Source: Streptomyces sp. NBC_01571
GTDB lineage: Bacteria; Actinomycetota; Actinomycetes; Streptomycetales; Streptomycetaceae
Assembly: GCF_026339875.1 (NCBI RefSeq)
Contig: NZ_JAPEPZ010000001.1
Location: 5,704,001-5,768,000, forward strand
Reading direction: 5' to 3'
Length of the DNA: 64,000 nucleotides
Every line of letters starts with the position of its first letter. The first letter of the stretch is position 1. The notes beneath the pieces were generated by a model, which had not been told where the DNA came from, made no database searches, and saw nothing but the letters and a program-made list of their open reading frames with translations. Made by a program: the position numbers and the translations under genes. Positions 42,146-49,928 of this stretch are shown piece after piece.

Positions 42146-43005
42146 GCCGCCTCCGCCGGGTCGCCGGGGTACGGGACGGGCGCCCACACCTGGTTGAACT
42201 CGGAGTCCGCGTGGCCGGCGGCGAAGTGGTCGGCGGCGTCCTTGCCGGTGAGGGCCTGGACGACATAGATGGAGCGGGCGATGCCGAGCAGGGTGTTGAC
42301 GACGGCGACGGCGTGTTCGCGGCCTTTGTCGTCGCGGTCGGCGACGACGGTGACGTCTACGCCTTCGAGGTGCTGGGCATGCTCGGCCGTCCACTTGCCC
42401 GAGCCGCCCGCATTGCAGGTGGCGACGAGTCCGTGGTCGACGAGTGCGTGTACGTCCTTCTCGCCCTCGGCGATCCAGACAACCCGGTCGGCCTCCTTCG
42501 CCTCCAGGATCTGGGGCAGCCGGTACGGCACGACACGGACCAGGCGGTTGCCGTGCTCGTCGTTGAGGGACCAGCGGCGGCCGGACTTGGTGCTCGGCTC
42601 GGGCCGCCACTGCGCGAAACATTTGTGATCGCACCGGGTGACGCCGTGGACGGTCAGCTTGTTCTCGTCGCGGTAGACGTACTGGGCGACCCGCCGGTGC
42701 GCCTTGTCGCGGGTCTGGCACGGGATCCACTGGTCGTCCATGGGCCGGTCCCGGGTCCGCTCGAGCGGCTCGTCGAACAGGTCGGCGGCGGTCCAGCCGA
42801 TGGCCTCCAGGAAGCCGCTGTTGTCGTTGCACTTGTGGCAGTGGATGACCACGCCGTTGCTGCCGCGGCTGATGGCGACAGTGCCGGGGGCATCGCCGTC
42901 GTGGCACAGGCCGGGGACCCGGAGGGCTCCGCCCTGGTAGCGGCCGCGCACTCCCATGCCCGCGAGATGATCCGCGAGCCGGTTGTAGGCGAGTGGTTCA
43001 GTCAC
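42142..43005 (-). CDS. DNA primase (zinc domain plus TOPRIM)
   Basis: 287 aa. The N-terminal zinc-binding part has LCHDGDAPGTVAISRGSNGVVIHCHKCNDNSGFLEAIGW. The TOPRIM domain has VVWIAEGEKDVHALVDHG and VDVTVVADRDDKGREHAVAVVN. The catalytic Glu and the Asp-x-Asp pair are present. Makes primers for phage DNA synthesis, in an operon with the DUF3987 protein. Confidence 0.88.
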   Translation of the reverse strand: MTEPLAYNRLADHLAGMGVRGRYQGGALRVPGLCHDGDAPGTVAISRGSNGVVIHCHKCNDNSGFLEAIGWTAADLFDEPLERTRDRPMDDQWIPCQTRDKAHRRVAQYVYRDENKLTVHGVTRCDHKCFAQWRPEPSTKSGRRWSLNDEHGNRLVRVVPYRLPQILEAKEADRVVWIAEGEKDVHALVDHGLVATCNAGGSGKWTAEHAQHLEGVDVTVVADRDDKGREHAVAVVNTLLGIARSIYVVQALTGKDAADHFAAGHADSEFNQVWAPVPYPGDPAEAA

Positions 43006-43089
43006 GAACGTGCTCTCTTCTACGAGCTGGATCAGTGGTTCGTGTGGCGGGGCGGGCGCCGCTGGGGGATGCGTCGCCCGCCCCGCGGG

Positions 43090-43353
43090 TCAGGCCGCTC
43101 GGCGCTTGACCTGGGCGACGTCGTCGGCGATCGCGAGGATGTGGGCGCACCAGATGCGGGCCTTGGCCTGGGCGGACGGCCCGGTGGGCTGCTGCTCGAG
43201 GTCGTGCCGGATGGAGTCGAGGCACATTTCGTGCAGGGCCTTCTCTGCGGCGCGCTTCACGTACAGCTCGTCAGTGGTGGTGTCGGTCTGGCCGACCGCG
43301 TCGAGGGTGGCCGGCTCGGGCACGGGCCACTGGCCGGGGCGGTGCTTGCTCAC
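43090..43353 (-). CDS. Hypothetical early protein
   Basis: 87 aa from GTG after AAGGAGACGCC. Helical (VKRAAEKALHEMCLDSIRHDLEQQPTGPSAQAKARIWCAHILAIADDVAQV). Overlaps the preceding stop by GTGA. Function unknown. Confidence 0.5.
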   Translation of the reverse strand: MSKHRPGQWPVPEPATLDAVGQTDTTTDELYVKRAAEKALHEMCLDSIRHDLEQQPTGPSAQAKARIWCAHILAIADDVAQVKRRAA

Positions 43354-43541
43354 GGCGTCTCCTTGCGGTGGATGGGCCAGCCGGGGCCGGTCGGGATTTC
43401 GGGCAGACCCTGCAGGGCTCGCGGGGTGTGGACGGGGCAGCGGTGTCCGATGACGTAAAGCCGGACGCCGTCGACCTCCTTGCAGTGGTGTCGCTGTTCG
43501 CCGACCCAGTGGCCGCACTCGGGGTGAGCGATGTCCTTCAC
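43350..43541 (-). CDS. Small zinc-binding protein
   Basis: 63 aa. HPECGHWVGEQRHHCKEVDGVRLYVIGHRCPVH contains spaced Cys/His pairs that fit a zinc site. Coupled with the 43714 and 43353 genes. Function unknown. Confidence 0.55.
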   Translation of the reverse strand: MKDIAHPECGHWVGEQRHHCKEVDGVRLYVIGHRCPVHTPRALQGLPEIPTGPGWPIHRKETP

Positions 43542-43714
43542 GCCGCCTCCCGTGCCACGGGCTGGTGGAACGCGGCCCTGATCACGGCGCGCTGATGGTC
43601 CGTAAAGGGCGGAGCCTCGTCAACGATCGCGTCGATGCGCGCCCAGTACGCGGCGTTGCGGGCCTGGTCCTCGAACCGGACGGGGCGCGCGGCGCGGCGC
43701 TCTTCGTCGGTCAC
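43538..43714 (-). CDS. Small helical protein
   Basis: 58 aa from GTG. ERRAARPVRFEDQARNAAYWARIDAIVDEAPPFTDHQRAVIRAAF is helical with many Arg. ATGA-type overlaps at both ends. Function unknown. Confidence 0.5.
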   Translation of the reverse strand: MTDEERRAARPVRFEDQARNAAYWARIDAIVDEAPPFTDHQRAVIRAAFHQPVAREAA

Positions 43715-44061
43715 GCCTGCACCTCGCCCGGGATCTCGAAGCGGGTGACCTGGAAGACGTCAGGGAAGAGGTGCGCCGACAGGCCGAGGTGCTGGGTGAT
43801 GAGGAAGCGGATGGCCGCGTCACGGGTGTCGTCGCCGAGGCAGGTCGGGCTGTAGATGGTGATGCGCCCCGATGCGGTGACGGTGACGTAGCCGAAGAAG
43901 CCCGGCTCGTTGATGCCGGTGGAGTCGAGGCTGCCGTTCACCCGAGCAAGCAACTCGTCCATCGGGAGGTCGCACACCTGGGCGGACGTGAGATTGTCGC
44001 GCTGGTCGATCGGAGTCGACGGCGCCTTTGCCGTCGCTGGCGCCTGTGCTTTCATGGCCAT
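43711..44061 (-). CDS. Hypothetical early protein
   Basis: 116 aa. LTSAQVCDLPMDELLARVNGSL and FFGYVTVTASGRITIYSPTCLGDDTRDAAIRFLITQHLG look like a small alpha/beta fold. First gene of the replication operon after the excisionase-like gene. Function unknown. Confidence 0.5.
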   Translation of the reverse strand: MAMKAQAPATAKAPSTPIDQRDNLTSAQVCDLPMDELLARVNGSLDSTGINEPGFFGYVTVTASGRITIYSPTCLGDDTRDAAIRFLITQHLGLSAHLFPDVFQVTRFEIPGEVQA

Positions 44062-44129
44062 GAGGACGCGTTCTTTCCGGCGGCGGCACTGATGGGGTGG
44101 CTAGACCCCGGGTGCCGCCGTCTTGCTGG

Positions 44130-44438
44130 TTAGCGCTGGTGGACTGAGCTGTTCTCGTCAGACGGGGCCGGGTGGCTAGACCTGGCCCCGTCGCTGTTCT
44201 CCGGCGTGATGTGAAGAAGCTGCAGAAGGTCCTGAGTGACGACGCGGTAGCTCCGTCCCGCACGGATGACCGCGCAAGGGAACTCACCGCTCTTCGTCAG
44301 CGCGTAGGCCGTAGTTCGTCCGAGCCCGAGGGCGCGACCTGCGGTTTCTACGTCGATGCTCGCCGGCAAGGCCAGCAACTCACCCCTGCTCATCCCTCTG
44401 GTTGCGCCATCACGGCGCAGGTGTTGCGTCATCTCCAC
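44130..44438 (-). CDS. Excisionase/AlpA-like HTH protein
   Basis: 102 aa. SIDVETAGRALGLGRTTAYALTKSGEFPCAVIRAGRSYRVVTQDLLQLL is the HTH_17 pattern of excisionases and AlpA-like regulators. The start may be GTG 44438, ATG 44432 or ATG 44393; ribosome sites are weak for all. Divergent from the XRE gene across shared repeats, the usual arrangement of an early lytic regulator facing the lysogeny repressor. Confidence 0.75.
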   Translation of the reverse strand: MEMTQHLRRDGATRGMSRGELLALPASIDVETAGRALGLGRTTAYALTKSGEFPCAVIRAGRSYRVVTQDLLQLLHITPENSDGARSSHPAPSDENSSVHQR

Positions 44439-44526
44439 CCAACTCCTGTGTCACTTGGGTCGACATGACTGAAACTAGCGGATGGGTTGGCACAGTTCAA
44501 CCCTCCCTGTAAGTTGGGTCGATATG
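44438..44526. promoter_or_regulatory. Operator region between excisionase-like and XRE genes
   Basis: Three related half-sites: CCCAACT (44438-44444, inverted), ACTTGGG (44453-44459) and AGTTGGG (44512-44518). The last two belong to longer direct repeats ending in GGTCGACATG and GGTCGATATG, and the second repeat ends on the XRE start codon. The ATG in the first repeat (44465) opens a 15-codon frame ending at 44512, possibly a leader peptide. Likely the lysis/lysogeny switch. Confidence 0.55.
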
Positions 44527-45396
44527 GAGCAACTGGACTGGATGGCACGCGTTAGCACGACCATCGCGAACGAGGTACGCCGCATCCGTCAGCAGCGAGG
44601 CATGAGTGCGCAGCGCCTATCGGACAGGTGCGCAGAGCTTGGAGCGCCGATCCCTCGAACCGTTCTCTCCAACTTGGAGAACGGCCGACGGGGGAACGTG
44701 ACGGTGGCGGAGGTTCTTGTTCTGGCGACTGCCCTTGGCGTCCCGCCGGCGACCCTGATTTTCCCAGTCGGCTACGAACAGGAAGTAGAGCCGCTTCCGG
44801 GGGTTTTGGATTCCCCGCTCCGAGCGGTCGACTGGCTTTCTGGATTCGCTGATATTAGCGACGTAACGCCAGGGGAGAGCGATGACGTAGCGCTGTACCG
44901 ATACCGGAGGTACACGATGAGGATCGGGACCTTGATGGGCCGGCTGAAGGAGCTGCAATTTCTGGACGTTGACGACAGCCGGGCGGGGCAGGCGCGAGCA
45001 ATGCATGCGGCATATCAAGACCAGTTGAGGCGTGCGATCGAGGAGCAAGCCGAAGTTGCCCAGCGCGCGGAGCGCGTAAGGGGAGACACCCCAGAGGGGT
45101 ATGCGTTGATGGACGAACTATCGCGAATCAGTGAGCGGACTCTTGAACTTCAGCGCGCGGTAGCGGATGCACGAAGGGATGCGGAGGGGTTCACGGCACG
45201 GGCAGCGATGGGGCGCTCTCACCTTGAAAGCGTGCGCGCATTGGCCCTGTCAATCCGTGACGATCGAGAAGATATGCGGCAGCGTGGATGGCTTCTACCC
45301 GCCCTACCTGAGGATCTGCGCGAAATTGTTGAGACCGGCGATCCAATGGCGCGAACTCGAATTTCTGACAACACCGGGGGCGTCAGCGAGACGTGA
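44524..45396 (+). CDS. XRE-family repressor
   Basis: 290 aa from ATG. The HTH in the N-terminus reads IANEVRRIRQQRGMSAQRLSDRCAELGAPIPRTVLSNLENGRRGNVTVAEVLVLATALGV. A long helical C-terminal part (RRAIEEQAEVAQRAERVRGDTPEGYALMDELSRISERTLELQRAVADARR) probably dimerises. The body of the gene is visibly less GC-rich than its neighbours. As the only plus-strand gene facing the early operon, it is the best candidate for the prophage repressor. Confidence 0.8.
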   Translation: MEQLDWMARVSTTIANEVRRIRQQRGMSAQRLSDRCAELGAPIPRTVLSNLENGRRGNVTVAEVLVLATALGVPPATLIFPVGYEQEVEPLPGVLDSPLRAVDWLSGFADISDVTPGESDDVALYRYRRYTMRIGTLMGRLKELQFLDVDDSRAGQARAMHAAYQDQLRRAIEEQAEVAQRAERVRGDTPEGYALMDELSRISERTLELQRAVADARRDAEGFTARAAMGRSHLESVRALALSIRDDREDMRQRGWLLPALPEDLREIVETGDPMARTRISDNTGGVSET

Positions 45397-45424
45397 GCGT
45401 TCCGAACCTGGCGGAAGGACCTCC

Positions 45425-46921
45425 TTAGGCCTTGCCGCGCTTCCAAGAGAATTGCACGGCGTCGTAGTCGAAGTACCCGCCGTCGGGCATGCGTCCTGAG
45501 CGCGGCTTGACCAGCGTGACGACGAGTGCCGCGCGCAGGACGTTGCGCTTCTGCTCCAGGCTCAGCGCCCGCCACGCCTTCCGCACGTCCGGCGCGCCGA
45601 CCAGGCCGACGAGCGGATCCACTGTCGCCGCACGGGCGAGCTGCTTGGTGACGCCCTCCAGCTGGGCGCGGGCCGTCTCCATCCCCTCGGTGAACGGCTC
45701 CAGCTCGAGCTGCCCAGCACCGAACAGGCCCGCCAGGTCCGTCATCCGCCGGCGGATCTGCTCGCTCTCCGCCTGCAGCCCAGCCACGTCGATGTCCTCG
45801 GGGCCGGGCAGGAGCAGGTCCTCCGCGTCGTCCCGTGACAGCCGCGCGACGATCGTGTCCTCGACGTACTGGTCCACGATCTCCGCCCGCCGCCCGCCGC
45901 CGTGCCCGCTCGCACACTTGTAGCTCGGATACTGTCGCCCGCCGGACTGCGTCACGGTCATGCCGCGGCCGCACTCGTCGCGGCCGCACAGGTACAGCAG
46001 CGACCCCATCCACCTCGGCTGCGCCCCGCGGTTCGTCTGGCGTGACGGGTCCGACAGGATCGCCACGACGGCCCTGAACTTCTCCTCCGGGACGATCGGC
46101 TCCCACAGCCCCCGCCCGACTTCCTCGCCCCGGTACACGGCGATCCCGGCGTTCCTCGGGCGCACGAGCATGTCTCGCAGGTCCTGGTGGGAGATCGTGT
46201 TGCCGCGCGGCGTCTTCAGGCCCTTGTCCTCGCACCACTTCACGCACGAGCGGATCGACCCGCCGGACAGCAGCGTGTCCGTCCAGTGCAGGACCGCGGC
46301 AGCCTCCTCGGGTACGGGCTTGGTCATGTCGAGGACGTCGACCTCGAGCTCCTCGCCCGTCTTCCGGTCGACCCTCTTGGTCGTCTCGCCCGTGGGAACG
46401 CCCCAGCCGAACGGCCGGATCCCGCCCGCCCACTTGCCGGCCATGGCTTTCTGCTGGCGGGCGCGGGCGACGCGGTGCCCCTTGTGCTCGGACTCCTGGC
46501 GGGCGACGGCGCCGAGGATCCGCGCGGTCATCCGGCCGGACGGCGTGGCGAGGTCGATCGTCCCGGCCTGCACGGTGTGCGTGGCGACGCCGCGGCGCTC
46601 GGACAGGTCGATGTACTTCTCCAGCTCGGTGGGCGAGCGGTGGAGCCGGTCGGTGTGCCAGGCGATGACCACGGTGGCGGTGCCCTGCTCGAGGTCGGCG
46701 AGCATCTCCTCGTAGCGCTTGCGCTTCTTGCCGGAGAACGCGCTCACGTCGTTGTCGACGTAGGTCTCGACGACGTCCCAGCCGTGGCGTTTGGCCAGCT
46801 CCTCGCAGTCTTCCCGCTGCCGGTCGACGCCGAGGCCGGCGCCCGTCCGGTCCTGGGAGATGCGGCAGTAGATGACCGCGCGCGTCCGGCTGACCGCCGC
46901 TGGGGTGGGCTTCATCCTCAT
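45425..46921 (-). CDS. int: Large serine integrase of element 1
   Basis: 498 aa. The catalytic domain opens with AVIYCRISQDRTGAGLGVDRQREDC (catalytic Ser22 in YCRIS) and has the conserved AWHTDRLHRSPTELE. A recombinase domain and a zinc ribbon (LYLCGRDECGRGMT ... YKCASGHGG) follow, then a coiled-coil insert. Its start is only 38 bp from the attR core, so in the circular form its promoter region would come from the other end of the element. Directs integration in cpaF. Confidence 0.95.
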   Translation of the reverse strand: MRMKPTPAAVSRTRAVIYCRISQDRTGAGLGVDRQREDCEELAKRHGWDVVETYVDNDVSAFSGKKRKRYEEMLADLEQGTATVVIAWHTDRLHRSPTELEKYIDLSERRGVATHTVQAGTIDLATPSGRMTARILGAVARQESEHKGHRVARARQQKAMAGKWAGGIRPFGWGVPTGETTKRVDRKTGEELEVDVLDMTKPVPEEAAAVLHWTDTLLSGGSIRSCVKWCEDKGLKTPRGNTISHQDLRDMLVRPRNAGIAVYRGEEVGRGLWEPIVPEEKFRAVVAILSDPSRQTNRGAQPRWMGSLLYLCGRDECGRGMTVTQSGGRQYPSYKCASGHGGGRRAEIVDQYVEDTIVARLSRDDAEDLLLPGPEDIDVAGLQAESEQIRRRMTDLAGLFGAGQLELEPFTEGMETARAQLEGVTKQLARAATVDPLVGLVGAPDVRKAWRALSLEQKRNVLRAALVVTLVKPRSGRMPDGGYFDYDAVQFSWKRGKA

Positions 46922-46958
46922 GAGTGTGGCTCACCAGTGGCGTCATTGTCCCGGGTTC

Positions 46959-46963
46959 GGCAA
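46959..46963. other. attR core of element 1 (GGCAA)
   Basis: GGCAA followed by GACGACGCTGCTG, the cpaF sequence that continues Walker A. Upstream of the core the sequence belongs to the element (GTCCCGGGTTC). Confidence 0.88.
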
Positions 46964-47232
46964 GACGACGCTGCTGAGCGCGCTGCTGGGGCTGGTCGGC
47001 CCCGGGGAGCGGATCGTGCTGGCCGAGGACTCGGCGGAGCTGCGGCCCGACCACCCCCATGTGGTCCGGCTGGAGGGGCGGCCCGCCAACCAGGAGGGTG
47101 CCGGGCTCGTGGCACTGCAGGACCTGGTCCGCCAGGCGCTGCGCATGAGACCGGACCGGCTGGTCGTCGGTGAGGTGCGCGGACCGGAGGTCGTGTCGCT
47201 GCTGGCGGCGCTCAACACCGGCCACGAGGGCG
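46964..47232 (+). pseudogene. cpaF: cpaF/tadA secretion ATPase, fragment 2 (middle)
   Basis: Third base of the lysine codon (AAG) through codon 373's first base: KTTLLSALLGLVGPGERIV, the Asp-box-like EDSAELRPDHPHVVRLEGRP, Walker B LVVGEVRGPEV and the start of the His box NTGHEG. Stops 5 bp into element 2. An in-frame ATG at 46919, inside element 1, could start a truncated product (SVAHQWRHCPGFGKTT), but the missing N-terminus and C-terminus make it non-functional as a secretion ATPase. Confidence 0.93.
47228..47232. other. attL core of element 2 (GGGCG)
   Basis: Host AACACCGGCCACGAGGGCG ends here, and the same GGGCG recurs at 56195-56199 before GCTGCGGAACGGTGCACGC. Joining the halves restores GHEGGCGTVHAN. 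Confidence 0.88.
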
Positions 47233-47313
47233 AGTGATCGGGTCAACCATACACGGCGACAGCTACCGGCGCCGCCACTTTTCCAGGGACGCTAGGGCGC
47301 CTCTGACCAGCGA

Positions 47314-47571
47314 TTATGCGTCGTCTGATGCCGGAAGCGGGTCCACCACGAACGTCCCTCGCGCCGGACGGGTGACCACAAGTCCCGCATCCCGCAGGAT
47401 CGTCAGCGCACGGCGCACAGTGCCTGGACCGACGCCATAGTCATGCGTCATCACAAGCTCACCAGGCAGGCGTGAGCCAGGCGGATACTCGCCGGTCCTG
47501 ATCTTGCGCTCAAGAATCGCGGCGAGTTGCTCATAAACGTACGCGGGTGAGTCGGGGCTGATCTTGTCCAC
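47314..47571 (-). CDS. Stand-alone GntR-type regulator of element 2
   Basis: 85 aa from GTG. AYVYEQLAAILERKIRTGEYPPGSRLPGELVMTHDYGVGPGTVRRALTILRDAGLVVTRPARGTFVV is the GntR winged helix without an effector domain. No ribosome site is obvious, so a leaderless mRNA is possible. Upstream DNA holds CTACC repeats (47619-47623 and 47629-47633), like those before the GntR gene of element 1. Confidence 0.8.
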   Translation of the reverse strand: MDKISPDSPAYVYEQLAAILERKIRTGEYPPGSRLPGELVMTHDYGVGPGTVRRALTILRDAGLVVTRPARGTFVVDPLPASDDA

Positions 47572-47740
47572 ACTGCGACCGTAAACGCCTGCCTTCCACC
47601 GCGCATTACCTGCCGCTACTACCAACCGCTACCCACCACTACTCCCTATCGCCTACGCTTAGCGGACAACAAAAACGCCCCCAGGGTGGCCGGGCAAGGG
47701 CCAATCCCCAGGGGCTAGCCGACTGATTAGGAGTCGACCT
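47572..47740. promoter_or_regulatory. Divergent promoter region with CTACC repeats and hairpin
   Basis: Between the GntR gene and the plus-strand gene at 47741. Contains reiterated CTACC/CTACT elements, then a GC-rich hairpin around 47677-47715 (GCCCCCAGG pairing with CCAGGGGC) just before the gene, which could attenuate it. Confidence 0.4.
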
Positions 47741-48247
47741 ATGACCGAGCCTACTGGCGCCCAAGGCGGCAGCAGCATGAGGCACCCGGACGTACACAAC
47801 TCCAGCGAGCACCCGCACTGTGGCGACACCGGCCGTCTCAGCCGCTTCCCCTGCGTGCGTACTGCTGATCACGCTGGGCTTCACTGCGATGCCTTGGGCG
47901 TGAGCTGGCCAGTGGCGCGCGGACTTCGCACCCTCGGGTACGACGCAGCGACAGGCAAGCGGGCGTACGCCGTTACGGAGCCTGGCAGCGCGCTGGACAA
48001 GGCGGCAGACGTTGTGGCGCTTGAAACTGCCGCTACATGGCATGCGCTGGCTTCCGCCATGTGCGAGGCAGACGAGCCGCTCGGGGCCGAGGAAGGGGCG
48101 TTCGTGCTGGCACGTGTGGTGGAGTCCCTCGGCGAGCTGCTGACAATCGCGGCTAACGCCGTGGCCGGTAACCAGGCTGTAGACCTGCCCCTCTGGGGAG
48201 ACAGCGCACGGGACATCGGCGCAGCGTTGCGGGGCATGCGCCCGTAG
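47741..48247 (+). CDS. Hypothetical protein, element 2
   Basis: 168 aa, ATG after TAGGAGTCGACCT. The N-terminal part has Cys/His (HPHCGDTGRLSRFPCVRTADHAGLHCDALG), which may form a zinc site. The remainder is helical (LETAATWHALASAMCEADEPLGAEEGAFVLARVVESLGELLTIAANAVAG). The only plus-strand gene of the element, ended by a perfect 15-bp hairpin. No family recognised. Confidence 0.6.
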   Translation: MTEPTGAQGGSSMRHPDVHNSSEHPHCGDTGRLSRFPCVRTADHAGLHCDALGVSWPVARGLRTLGYDAATGKRAYAVTEPGSALDKAADVVALETAATWHALASAMCEADEPLGAEEGAFVLARVVESLGELLTIAANAVAGNQAVDLPLWGDSARDIGAALRGMRP

Positions 48248-48265
48248 GCGCCGCTAGGAATATCG

Positions 48266-48306
48266 AGAGCGCCCCTGTACTGCCCAGCGCGGTACAGGGG
48301 CGCTCT
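48266..48306 (+). terminator. Terminator with 15-bp perfect stem
   Basis: AGAGCGCCCCTGTAC and GTACAGGGGCGCTCT with an 11-nt loop, 19 bp after the stop of the 47741 gene. Confidence 0.85.
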
Positions 48307-48309
48307 GCT

Positions 48310-48682
48310 GTGTGTGCCCAGGGCGTATATCCCGTTTTGACGCCCGGCGAGTCGTTGGGCCAATGGGGATTACCGGCGGTAAGTCAAGACCAGTGAAGGT
48401 AAAGAATCTATTCGCTTCTAGCACACGGCGCGCAGCTTGGCAACTCAGGGCGCTAGCACAGGCAACGCCACAGCGCAAACGACCAGGTCACAGCTCTGAG
48501 CATACTTCCATCCCGCTGTCAACCAACGCATCTAACGACTCGTCACCTACATCTGAGACGGTGTGAGATTGCAAAATGTCAAGGCATCTGAGGCAACGTT
48601 AGGAAAATCAGTTATCACATAATGCCTGCTGCTGTCAACGTGACGTGCACCACATCCGGCCCAACTGCTCGCCGACGACAGA
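48310..48682. other. AT-richer gap of element 2, no gene seen
   Basis: About 370 bp with visibly lower GC than the rest (for example AAGTCAAGACCAGTGAAGGTAAAGAATC and GGAAAATCAGTTATCACATAATG). CATCTGAG occurs twice (near 48550 and 48585). A short open frame on the plus strand (84 codons) lacks a ribosome site and codon bias and is rejected. It could hold a promoter, an RNA or an origin. Confidence 0.4.
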
Positions 48683-48727
48683 ACGGCCCCTGAGCCACTC
48701 CCACAGCGGGAATGGACCAGGGGCCGG
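48683..48727 (-). terminator. Terminator of the RHH/SpdB-like operon
   Basis: CGGCCCCTG and CAGGGGCCGG pair across a loop of about 25 nt, just downstream of the minus-strand RHH gene. Confidence 0.6.
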
Positions 48728-48735
48728 GGCGCTGG

Positions 48736-48882
48736 CTACGCCTCTGGCTCGTCCAGGTCGGCCAGCCTGCGCAGCGCCTCGCGCATCACCTTGTTGAAGC
48801 TCTGGCCGGAATCCTCAGCGATCCGGCGCAGTGCTTCCATCTCGTCCGACCGTAGGTGGACACGGATGCGGTTGTGACTCAT
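48736..48882 (-). CDS. Ribbon-helix-helix (CopG-like) protein
   Basis: 48 aa from ATG. SHNRIRVHLRSDEMEALRRIAEDSGQSFNKVMREALRRL is the RHH fold with the N-terminal beta strand and GxSxNxV-like turn. Its ATG overlaps the stop of the SpdB-like gene by 4 bp (ATGA). Probably a small DNA-binding autoregulator. Confidence 0.7.
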   Translation of the reverse strand: MSHNRIRVHLRSDEMEALRRIAEDSGQSFNKVMREALRRLADLDEPEA

Positions 48883-49520
48883 GCGGCAGCCTCCTCGGCC
48901 ATTCGCAGGTAACGGCGTCCGGTGCGCTCGGACACCCCAAAGTGGTCGGCGACCATTCGGCCGGTCACCGGTCGGCCATGCCGGTCAGCGAGGGTGGCCA
49001 CGGTTGCGCGCATGTCCTCGACAGTCGGCGGGGTGGCCAGGGCGTCCGCCTCGCTGTCGGCAAAGTCCTGCCACAGGTCGACGTCCGGCCAACTGTCCGG
49101 CGCAGCCTCAGCGGGCGCAGGGGGCGCTATCGCTGGCGCGCTGGCCACGGGTGCCGACTCGGCCACGGCAGGCGCCTCAGCGGTCACCAGGGGGCGTGCT
49201 GGCCGATGCATCCGGTACAGGGTCACGGGGAACACAGCGTGCAGACCAGCGGACACCCAGGTATCGACGCTGGCGAGAGACTCAGCGGTCAGGACACCGG
49301 CCACGTTGGCGGACACGGCCACGGCCACGGCGAACAGGACGTCACGGCGTGACCGGACGGACCAGACTAGGAACAGGTCGACGGCCAGGGGCACGGCGTA
49401 GGACGGCCAGCCGGGCACCCCGTGCGTGACCGCTAGGTGTTGCTGGGTCGTGAAGCTGATGAGCATGGCGGCCAACAGGGCTGTGTACCGGGCCCAGTTG
49501 GCTACTGAATGACGGTTCAA
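48879..49520 (-). CDS. SpdB/DUF2637-like membrane protein with C-terminal HTH
   Basis: 213 aa. Residues 1 to about 120 contain four hydrophobic helices (YTALLAAMLISFTTQQHLAV, SYAVPLAVDLFLVWSV, VLFAVAVAVSANVAGVL, WVSAGLHAVFPVTLY), the DUF2637/SpdB pattern of Streptomyces plasmids. An Ala/Pro linker and a helix-turn-helix (VTGRMVADHFGVSERTGRRYLRMAEEA) follow. Same architecture as the 35236-36099 protein of element 1, with little sequence identity by eye. Confidence 0.75.
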   Translation of the reverse strand: MNRHSVANWARYTALLAAMLISFTTQQHLAVTHGVPGWPSYAVPLAVDLFLVWSVRSRRDVLFAVAVAVSANVAGVLTAESLASVDTWVSAGLHAVFPVTLYRMHRPARPLVTAEAPAVAESAPVASAPAIAPPAPAEAAPDSWPDVDLWQDFADSEADALATPPTVEDMRATVATLADRHGRPVTGRMVADHFGVSERTGRRYLRMAEEAAA

Positions 49521-49928
49521 AAGAGTCTCCAGGGCATGGCAGGGGCCCCCGGCGTAGGGGTCAACCAGGGGCCCGAGTAGGGAAGTTGGGGGCGCTGCGC
49601 GCTGTCAGTCGGCCACCAGGGCGAATGTCACCCCGAGTGATAGCCCGAGGTTCACTCGCTGTGACGGATGGGTTCAACGGAAAGTAGTGGACCGATTACG
49701 GAGCGCGCAGCCGGCCTGTGACGTAGGCCACAATCGGGGTCTTTGAACTGGGCGCACACCTCGGAGCCCTCCCCCGCGTTCTAGGTCCCCACCCCCCCTA
49801 AGGGGTCACCCCCCACCCCCTTGGTCACTCAATGCAACGTCTGACAGAAAGTCAGAACTTGAGAACATTGCATAGCGTGATGGGCGGGGGCACGGGGCCA
49901 GGCGGGCAGCCAGCCAGGCGGCCAGGGG
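49521..49928. promoter_or_regulatory. Promoter/origin-like gap with nested inverted repeats
   Basis: About 410 bp without a gene. At 49832-49873 two nested inverted repeats occur: ATGCAA ... TTGCAT enclosing TCTGAC-AGAAA-GTCAGA. The block is A+T-rich compared with the GC-rich CCCCC/GGGG tracts beside it (49780-49820). It may be a replication origin or the operator for the SpdB-like operon. Confidence 0.5.

Larger units (their letters stand above)
9878..46963. mobile_element. Element 1: siphovirus prophage with FtsK/SpdB module
   Basis: About 37.1 kb between the two GGCAA cores. From left to right it holds a lipoprotein, lysis genes, tail, head, terminase, FtsK/transfer-like genes, replication genes, regulators and a serine integrase. 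All morphogenesis genes look intact, so it may be an inducible prophage. The reconstructed attP (46930s joined to 9878 onward) has imperfect inverted arms that share CCAGTGG and CATTG on both sides of the core, as usual for serine-integrase attP sites. Confidence 0.9.

Noticed and set aside
48312..48566. 84-codon plus-strand frame in the AT-rich gap of element 2
   Set aside because: No ribosome site and composition unlike coding sequence of the region.
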